Assembly (NCBI GenBank): GCA_030150595.1
Contig: JASLFQ010000306.1
Location: 1-7,077 of the forward strand
DNA: 7,077 bases
Reading direction: 5' to 3'
DNA from: Aquirhabdus sp.
Lineage (GTDB): Bacteria; Pseudomonadota; Gammaproteobacteria; Pseudomonadales; Moraxellaceae
The notes beneath the pieces were generated by a model. That model did no database searches, was not told where the DNA came from, and saw only the letters and a list, made by a program, of their open reading frames with translations. A program made the translations under genes and the position numbers. This document shows, one piece after another, positions 1 to 5,842 of the stretch (the stretch's first letter is position 1; each line of letters opens with the position of its first letter).

Positions 1-61
1 TGCGGCGATGTAGTCGTGAATATGGATTGCCAACAACAAAATTAAAATGCTGAGGGATGTT

Positions 62-904
62 ATGCGTCATTTGTTTATTGCGCCAGTGACTGTCACGATG
101 ACGGGAGTATTGATTCTGTCAGGATGCAGCATGATTCAATCAGCGCGCGACCATCTGCCGACTTTTAGTCTTCATGGCGGTACGAGAAGTGATCCTAGTA
201 TCGTTCCTCCGCAAAAGCTCCCAGACTATGATGTGAGTCAACCGACTGATACTGGGCGTTTTAAGATGCACGGATTTTCATTGGGAAGTTGGGCTGTTGA
301 TCGGTTTCGTGTCGATCAAGGTCAGTTATTTCAACCTGTGCCGATTTTGGATCAGAAATTTGCATTGGTTTATATGTATCGTCCACATAGTGAGTGGAAT
401 CAAAACGAGATATTAGCAGCCAGCATTTTCTTAAATGACGTACGTTTGCCGAGTTTGCTGGATAATAGTTATTATTGGTTAGAAATGAAGCCAGGCACTT
501 ATCGGATGAGAATAAGTCGCCCTCTGGGATTCATTTATTTCCAAAAAGGCACCGTTGCAGATTTTGAAGTTGAAGCAGGAAAAACATATTATCTCCGCTA
601 CGATGAACAAAATTTCCGAGGTCATCCAGATCCTGCATTAGGTTTATTAAGTGCTGGGCCGTTGAATCAAATGCCAACAAAAGATGCGCTTGCTGAGATT
701 CGAACAACGACCTTGAAAACGCCTGGGTATAGTTTCGTTGATGATCCTGATAAACCAGTCTTTGAGACCGAGGATACGACCAAGGGTGATTATCCGTCAT
801 TTAATGGACAAGAGGGTAAGCCCGTACCTAAAGCACGTTTAGAAGAGAAACAGGATGTTGCTTTGGGTATTCCTGTCAGATGGTGGAATCCGTTCACTTG
901 GTAA
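62..904 (+). CDS. DUF2846-like lipoprotein
   Basis: This is a predicted lipoprotein of about 280 residues with no assigned reaction. The N-terminus is a lipoprotein signal peptide: a short basic start (MRH), a hydrophobic stretch and a lipobox LSGC, so Cys22 would be lipidated. No Lol-avoidance Asp follows the Cys (the next residues are SM), which favours the outer membrane. The middle part, roughly residues 98-185, has the look of the DUF2846 family: FALVYMYRP, then a short inserted loop, then YYWLEMKPGTYRMRI. The C-terminus is polar and ends in WWNPFTW. I chose ATG 62 because GAGG at 52-55 is well spaced from it. ATG 47 in the same frame has no ribosome site and would put an Asp in the signal n-region. 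The gene converges on the next one and shares its terminator. The lipoprotein call is firm; the family call is moderate. Confidence 0.8.
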   Translation: MRHLFIAPVTVTMTGVLILSGCSMIQSARDHLPTFSLHGGTRSDPSIVPPQKLPDYDVSQPTDTGRFKMHGFSLGSWAVDRFRVDQGQLFQPVPILDQKFALVYMYRPHSEWNQNEILAASIFLNDVRLPSLLDNSYYWLEMKPGTYRMRISRPLGFIYFQKGTVADFEVEAGKTYYLRYDEQNFRGHPDPALGLLSAGPLNQMPTKDALAEIRTTTLKTPGYSFVDDPDKPVFETEDTTKGDYPSFNGQEGKPVPKARLEEKQDVALGIPVRWWNPFTW

Positions 905-939
905 TGTGATGAAAGAGCGATTTTGAATAACTTGGTTGT

Positions 940-973
940 AAAAAAGACAATTCTTTAAGGATTGTCTTTTTTT
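940..973. terminator. bidirectional intrinsic terminator
   Basis: An inverted repeat pairs AAAAAAGACAAT (940-951) with ATTGTCTTTTTT (961-972). The loop can be shortened by further pairing of TCT with AGG. A T-run follows on the + strand (967-973), and the A-run at 940-945 supplies the U-tract for transcripts of the - strand. It lies between two convergent stop codons (904 and 986), so one hairpin can end both transcripts. Confidence 0.85.
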
Positions 974-985
974 ATGGACGGTGAG

Positions 986-2296
986 CTAATGTAGTTCTTT
1001 CAGTACTACTTTTGGTTTAACTTCGGTAGATATGTTCTGTGACTGAACATCGAGTAATTGAGATAGTGGTATAGATAGATGTTTGGCTAAGAAAGCATCT
1101 GATTCGCTGAGATACGGCACAATGAGCATGCTCCATTCATCACCGCTTAATGTCGTGACATTGCAGTTTTGTAGATCTTCGAGTCGAGGAAGTGGATAGG
1201 GTAGTCCTTGATAGAATGTCCAGAAATCGATTTGATCAAGATTACGGCTTAATACGTAGTCGCCTTTATCAGTTTTTCTAATCAGGAGTTGTTGTTGCAG
1301 AATCGCAATATAATCAGGCCAGTCTTCGACTTCTTTTTTTCCGAGTAAGGACATCATGTCTGCTTCACTGACTGTTACGCCTGTTTTTTGGCGTACGTAA
1401 AACAGATGTAAAATATAGAGCAACGACAGTAATGGATGACGTGGCGGTGTCTCTGAATGGCGGAACATCGTGAGGGCATAGCTAATTTCAACGCCGAGTA
1501 GAACGATATTCCACGAAAGATAGATCCAGAGTAGGAATACAGGAAAAGCTGCAAATGCACCATAAACAATTTCATAACTGGTGAAATGCTGCATAAAGAA
1601 GCCAAAAACGATTTTGAGCAATTCGAAGAGCACACCCGATGTAGCACCTGCCCATGCGGCATTTCTAAATGGAACTTTACGATTTGGAATCATCCAATAC
1701 ATAAAAGTGAAGCTGAGTAATGTGATGACTACGGATATTAATTTTAGCCAGACGGACCAGTCGATTGAATAGCCATTGAAATTACTATTGAGGATTTCAA
1801 TCGATGCAATCGCTGAAGGTAGTGCGAAAGCGGTGCCGAGAAATAAAGGGCCTAACGAAATCACCATCCAATAGCGCATAAATCCAATCGCACCACCGCG
1901 TAAATTTTTGACGTGCCAAATTTTATTGAAGGCATCTTCGATGCTCGAGAGCATCATCATTGATGTGACGAATAAAAAAATGATTCCAATGATGGTGAGA
2001 TTGGCAGATTTTTCTGCGAAGTCATTGAGATATTGGGTAACGGCAGTGCTAGATTCAGGTAGAAGGTAACTATATAAAGTTTCTTGAACTTTCGTACGGG
2101 CTGGTGCAAGTGCTGGAATGGTAGAGAGCACTACTAAAAATACGGTGAGCATTGGAATGATCGACAGCATTGATGTATAAGTCAGCGCTGCGGCGCGATC
2201 TCGGCAATGGTTTCGTTCAAATCGAGTGACCAAAAACACCATGAATTGAAACCATTCGCTACGGTAGAACGGTAGTTTTTTTAGATATGCATCCAT
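986..2296 (-). CDS. yihY: YihY/BrkB family inner-membrane protein
   Basis: This is a multi-pass inner-membrane protein of the YihY/BrkB family (formerly misannotated as ribonuclease BN). The biochemical role of the family is not settled. The 436 residues begin with the family signature: a basic RFERNHCRDRAAALTYTSML segment at 25-44, then hydrophobic segments near 43-62, 101-118, 143-163, 184-204, 213-236 and 247-273. Other family-like stretches are IEDAFNKIW (119-127) and FPVFLLWIYLSW (251-262). After residue 280 there is a soluble tail of about 155 residues. Residues 305-355 (helix, helix, then a KTDKGDYVLSR hairpin) resemble a winged-helix fold. The E. coli protein of about 290 residues lacks this tail, while longer relatives in Pseudomonas and Neisseria have one. 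The ATG start has no clear Shine-Dalgarno sequence. The gene is divergent from wrbA and convergent with the lipoprotein gene. Confidence 0.9.
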   Translation of the reverse strand: MDAYLKKLPFYRSEWFQFMVFLVTRFERNHCRDRAAALTYTSMLSIIPMLTVFLVVLSTIPALAPARTKVQETLYSYLLPESSTAVTQYLNDFAEKSANLTIIGIIFLFVTSMMMLSSIEDAFNKIWHVKNLRGGAIGFMRYWMVISLGPLFLGTAFALPSAIASIEILNSNFNGYSIDWSVWLKLISVVITLLSFTFMYWMIPNRKVPFRNAAWAGATSGVLFELLKIVFGFFMQHFTSYEIVYGAFAAFPVFLLWIYLSWNIVLLGVEISYALTMFRHSETPPRHPLLSLLYILHLFYVRQKTGVTVSEADMMSLLGKKEVEDWPDYIAILQQQLLIRKTDKGDYVLSRNLDQIDFWTFYQGLPYPLPRLEDLQNCNVTTLSGDEWSMLIVPYLSESDAFLAKHLSIPLSQLLDVQSQNISTEVKPKVVLKELH

Positions 2297-2459
2297 AAGC
2301 GCATCATGACCAAATATTAAATGGCAATATATAGGGAACAGTTGAAGTCGACCAGAATGTATTTAAAACAATCTGTTTCTATTCATCATCATATTACATA
2401 AATGTTGCGATAGGTTGTGTTAATGTTTGGTTGAGGGAATCAGTTTCTAATGGCTTGTG

Positions 2460-2465
2460 TATAAT
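2460..2465 (+). promoter_or_regulatory. -10 box of the wrbA promoter in the divergent region
   Basis: A perfect TATAAT lies 34 bp before the GTG start of wrbA, which would give a leader of roughly 28 bases. No good -35 hexamer sits 16-18 bp upstream, where the sequence reads GAATCA or similar. The promoter may therefore be weak or depend on a regulator. The whole 203-bp gap (2297-2499) separates divergent genes, so it must also hold the yihY promoter. On the - strand I see only an AT-rich TATATT near 2320-2330 as a poor candidate. Confidence 0.5.
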
Positions 2466-2487
2466 AAGTTAATTCATAGATAGCTGA

Positions 2488-3129
<642 letters not shown>

Positions 3130-3137
3130 GAAGTAAG

Positions 3138-3162
3138 ATCCAACATTAGTGTTATTTTGGAT
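3138..3162 (+). terminator. weak hairpin after wrbA
   Basis: Nine bases after the wrbA stop, ATCC-AACA (3138-3145) can pair with TGTT (3150-3153) and GGAT (3159-3162) around a TTAG loop. A five-base bulge (ATTTT) interrupts one side. There is no T-run directly after it, so this may be a poor or Rho-assisted terminator, or chance. The rest of the 171-bp gap before gspF holds an AT-rich TATATAT near 3276-3282 that could belong to a gspF promoter, but no convincing -35 box. Confidence 0.25.
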
Positions 3163-3300
3163 TGGTTAAAGATAGTTTTTGTAGGTAAAAGATAGCTTGT
3201 CATGATTTTGTCGGGTGTTCAACGTTACAATCAGGGATTGGTGCTTTGCATTCAAATTTTCTTGAGTGCAGTCGTTATATATTTTTATTAGGTTAATGGA

Positions 3301-4512
3301 ATGCCTGCTTATCAGTTTACCGCTATTGACGCCACAGGCAAACAGCAAAAGGGTGTGCTTGAGGGCGATTCTGCACGACAGATTCGCCAGCAGTTGCGTG
3401 ATAAAACGTGGATGCCTGTTCAAGTTGAGCCTGTTGAAGAAACCCAAACTTCAGCGATGGGGAAGAAATGGTTTCAGCGCGGCCTGAATGCTTATGATCT
3501 TGCGTTATTAACCAGACAACTCTCTGTATTGGTTGCAGCGGGTATTCCTTTGGAGGAAACCTTACGTGCTGTGGCGCGTCAAGGCGATAAACCGCATGTG
3601 CAAAGCCTTATTCTTTCGGTTCGCTCAAAAGTGATGGAAGGGCACTCTTTAGCACAATCTTTGCGGATGTCTGGTAATTTCCCACCTTTGTATATTGCAA
3701 CCATTGCAGCTGGCGAAAAGTCTGGTCATCTGGATTTGATTCTCAATCAGCTTGCTGATTACACTGAAAATCGTTTTGCAATGCAAAAGAAAATTCAGGG
3801 TGCGTTGATCTACCCAATTTTATTGATGGTCATGTCCTTTGGTATTGTCATGGGACTCATGACCTTTGTGGTGCCTGATATTGTCAAAGTGTTTGATCAC
3901 ACGGATCAAGCCTTGCCTTTACTGACACGTATGTTGATGGGCGCGAGTAGTTTTGTCAGAGTCACTTGGCCATTTATGCTGATAGGCATCGTAGGTGGTG
4001 GTTTCTTACTGACGCGCTTCATTCGTACGGAAACGGGGCGTTATGCGCTTGATCGTTTCGTTCTACGTTTACCGTTGCTAGGGAAGTTAAGTCGCGGTAT
4101 TAACTCTGCACGTTTTGCCAGTACGTTATCGATTTTGTCGCAATCAGGCGTGCCATTAGTCGATGGTTTGCATATTGGTGCGGCGGTATCGAGTAATTGG
4201 CTGATTCGTGATGCTATTTTATTGGCAGCAGAGAAAGTAACCGAAGGCGGTACATTGGCAACACAGCTTGAACGTTCTGGTTATTTTCCGCCGATGATGG
4301 TGCAAATGATTCGGAGTGGTGAAACCTCTGGTGAAATGGAAAATATGCTGGCACGTGCTGCGACGATGCAAGATCGCGAAGTCAGTACATTGATTTCGAC
4401 GTTATTGTCGCTGCTTGAGCCGCTGATGTTGGTTTTTATGGCAGGCATCGTTTTGATGATTGTGATGGCGGTGATGTTGCCAATCGTAAACATGAACAAT
4501 CTGGTGAAATAG
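3301..4512 (+). CDS. gspF: type II secretion inner-membrane platform protein GspF
   Basis: GspF is the polytopic core of the type II secretion inner-membrane platform. It links the GspE ATPase and GspL to assembly of the pseudopilus that drives folded periplasmic proteins through the GspD secretin. The 403 residues match the family length of about 400. The N-terminus MPAYQFTAIDATGK is the typical start. Two repeated T2SF domains follow, at about 68-192 and 270-394, each with the conserved glycine-glutamate motif (AAGEKSG at 136-142, RSGETSG at 338-344). Membrane segments are near 169-192, 223-242 and 372-394. The ATG has AGG eight bases upstream. gspG follows after 56 bp, so the two are probably co-transcribed. 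The related pilus protein PilC is the alternative, but the gspG neighbour and N-terminal sequence favour GspF. Confidence 0.95.
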   Translation: MPAYQFTAIDATGKQQKGVLEGDSARQIRQQLRDKTWMPVQVEPVEETQTSAMGKKWFQRGLNAYDLALLTRQLSVLVAAGIPLEETLRAVARQGDKPHVQSLILSVRSKVMEGHSLAQSLRMSGNFPPLYIATIAAGEKSGHLDLILNQLADYTENRFAMQKKIQGALIYPILLMVMSFGIVMGLMTFVVPDIVKVFDHTDQALPLLTRMLMGASSFVRVTWPFMLIGIVGGGFLLTRFIRTETGRYALDRFVLRLPLLGKLSRGINSARFASTLSILSQSGVPLVDGLHIGAAVSSNWLIRDAILLAAEKVTEGGTLATQLERSGYFPPMMVQMIRSGETSGEMENMLARAATMQDREVSTLISTLLSLLEPLMLVFMAGIVLMIVMAVMLPIVNMNNLVK

Positions 4513-4568
4513 AGCCAGATATGTTTGAATCGGTTTTATCGAATTTTTGAATTAATTATAGGTTTTAA

Positions 4569-5027
4569 GTGAATATGGAACTTTGTAAACAGCAGAAAGC
4601 GTCACGATTTAAGTCATTTCAAACAGGATTCACACTGATTGAAGTGATGGTTGTGATTGTGATTTTAGGTATTCTTGCAGCGTTAATTGTGCCCAATGTG
4701 ATGAGTCAAAGTGATAAAGCACGTGTTGGAACAACCAAACAAGTTCTTGCGACTACTGCCAGCGCATTAGATTTGTTTAAATTAGATAATTCACGTTATC
4801 CAACGACCCAAGAAGGCTTAGATGCTTTGGTTCATAAACCCGCTGATGCAAAAACATGGCCGAATGGTGGCTATGTCAAAGGTGGAATGCCAAAAGATGG
4901 ATGGGGTAATGATCTTCAATACATCTCCCCAGGTAGTGATGGAAAGCCTTATGATCTCTATTCGTTTGGATCAGATGGTAAAGAGGGTGGTGAGGGTGAT
5001 GCTGCGGATATTTACTTACAACAATAG
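4569..5027 (+). CDS. gspG: type II secretion major pseudopilin GspG
   Basis: GspG is the major subunit of the periplasmic pseudopilus that works as the piston or screw of type II secretion. It is made as a prepilin and processed by the GspO/PilD peptidase. The leader ends at QTG, and cleavage between Gly20 and Phe21 gives mature FTLIEVMVV with the required Glu at mature position 5 (Glu25). The hydrophobic helix runs to about residue 43. Downstream are the family hallmarks LDNSRYPTTQEGLDAL (72-87), DGWGNDLQY (110-118) and the C-terminal calcium-site loop SFGSDGKEGGEGDAADI (132-148). Mature length is 132 residues, normal for GspG. GTG 4569 has AGG (4560-4562) six bases upstream. ATG 4575, two codons later, is a possible alternative but is spaced less well. 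An intrinsic terminator closes the unit. Confidence 0.95.
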   Translation: MNMELCKQQKASRFKSFQTGFTLIEVMVVIVILGILAALIVPNVMSQSDKARVGTTKQVLATTASALDLFKLDNSRYPTTQEGLDALVHKPADAKTWPNGGYVKGGMPKDGWGNDLQYISPGSDGKPYDLYSFGSDGKEGGEGDAADIYLQQ

Positions 5028-5074
5028 CAGTTGGCTGATTGTTAGATATTCGGTTTAGCAAGCTCAAGATATTG

Positions 5075-5109
5075 AAAAACTCTAGGCGAGAAATTGCCTA
5101 GAGTTTTTT
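5075..5109 (+). terminator. intrinsic terminator of gspFG
   Basis: A perfect 13-bp inverted repeat pairs AAAAACTCTAGGC (5075-5087) with GCCTAGAGTTTTT (5096-5108) around an eight-base loop (GAGAAATT). A run of six T (5104-5109) follows. The G/C pairs sit next to the loop and the T-run is directly attached, as in a textbook Rho-independent terminator. It lies 47 bp after the gspG stop, so no further gsp gene is carried on this transcript. Confidence 0.93.
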
Positions 5110-5306
5110 GTTTAAGGGGTATTCATAATAATTAAGTGCAATTATGTTTTATAGCCAATTTTCTTGAGAAAAACAGTGAACTAGTTTGCTTGTTTTACCG
5201 TTCGTCGGAAAGTTTGGACGTGTTGAAAACGTAAAATGAACGAAAGTTTGTGTGCTGTTTACAAAATAGATAAGAAACGTTACGTGTAATATCCAAAAGG
5301 CGCGTA

Positions 5307-5326
5307 TTTATTATACAAATAATAAA
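5307..5326. repeat. AT-only 8-bp inverted repeat
   Basis: TTTATTAT (5307-5314) and ATAATAAA (5319-5326) are perfect reverse complements around ACAA. With no G/C pairs and no flanking T-run it is unlikely to be a terminator. It could be a dimeric regulator site upstream of the adhesin gene, or chance in an AT-rich stretch. Confidence 0.45.
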
Positions 5327-5548
5327 CCGTTTAGTATCTTAATTGATTTTCAGAACCTTGACGTTTTTGTTTTTTGCGAGAAGTTGGTTTTTTAGCGTTG
5401 TAATCTTCAATTTGTTCATTTTCTTATGTAAGAAATATCAGTTTGCATGCGCGTACAAAAAGTGCTTTTATCGGCATATCGCAGATTCAAAATTTTGTTC
5501 TACAAGTGCTGCGATGATTAGAAAGACGGAGTCTGGCTTTTTAGTGTT

Positions 5549-5564
5549 GCTAAAGCTATTTAGC
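5549..5564. repeat. short 6-bp hairpin
   Basis: GCTAAA (5549-5554) and TTTAGC (5559-5564) form a perfect six-base-pair stem around GCTA. No T-run follows. The function is unknown and chance is possible. Confidence 0.3.
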
Positions 5565-5652
5565 TGGGCATGTAAAATAACTATAGAGATAGGTATAAAA
5601 AACCATAAAAGTTAAGAACCAAAAAATAGATAAGACGTAGATGAGCGTGGAA

Positions 5653-5692
5653 TGCCACTTTAAGTTAATTCTGTTGTTATGTCTGAGTGGCA
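5653..5692. repeat. TGCCACT / AGTGGCA inverted repeat
   Basis: TGCCACT (5653-5659) is matched by its reverse complement AGTGGCA (5686-5692) across a 26-base loop that is itself AT-rich. It is GC-richer than its surroundings and lies about 150 bp before the adhesin start. It may be a regulator site or an RNA stem in a leader transcript. Confidence 0.4.
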
Positions 5693-5765
5693 CATAATTA
5701 TTGTTTGAGCTGTTTCGTCCCCGCTCTCTTAAAAAGTTAGATTTTTCATTAACCCTTATTCATAC

Positions 5766-5819
5766 GGTCTTTTAGGTCTGTAGGGGGTCGTTTTTCCGCC
5801 AAATTAGTATCTATATGAT
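5766..5819 (+). promoter_or_regulatory. possible adhesin promoter with phased direct repeats
   Basis: TATGAT (5814-5819) matches the sigma-70 -10 box at five of six bases. The sequence 17 bp upstream (TTTTTC, 5791-5796) is a poor -35 box. Directly upstream are three GGTC repeats, at 5766, 5775 and 5786, spaced 9 and 11 bp, which is about one helical turn. A weak -35 with phased repeats abutting it is a pattern seen at activator-dependent promoters. A start near 5826 would leave a leader of about 17 bases that contains the GGAG ribosome site. This is tentative. Confidence 0.3.
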
Positions 5820-5842
5820 TTAAATTGTTTTTGGAGATTCGC

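Larger units (their letters stand above)
5110..5842. other. 733-bp AT-rich non-coding region upstream of the adhesin gene
   Basis: I see no credible gene here. The longest open frame (a TTG start at 5343 to 5615, +) encodes a Phe/Lys/Cys-rich peptide with no ribosome site and no recognisable domain, so it looks like chance in AT-rich sequence. The region holds three small inverted repeats, listed separately, and a possible promoter with short direct repeats just before the adhesin start. Its length and base composition differ from the tightly packed genes to the left. That fits a regulated accessory locus or an old insertion scar, but no transposase, integrase or terminal repeats are visible. 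Confidence 0.6.

Noticed and set aside
1..45. A possible 3' end of an upstream + strand gene (open frame ending CQQQN at a TAA, 43-45).
   Set aside because: Another frame is also open over the same bases up to a TGA at 51-53. The stretch is too short to tell them apart, so an upstream operon partner cannot be claimed.
5194..5245. TTTTAC and CGTTC followed by GTAAAA and GAACG, a crossed (pseudoknot-like) arrangement that suggested a riboswitch or regulatory RNA.
   Set aside because: The stems are only five or six bases, lie directly after a terminator, and match no riboswitch class I recognise. Chance is likely in this composition.
5537..5549. A near copy of TTTTTAGCGTTG (5388-5400) suggesting a duplicated element.
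   Set aside because: The match is about 12 bases and T-rich, with no extension on either side.
5343..5615. A 90-residue Phe/Lys/Cys-rich open frame with a TTG start in the gap before the adhesin.
   Set aside because: It has a rare start, no ribosome site and no domain, and its composition is that expected from translating AT-rich non-coding DNA.
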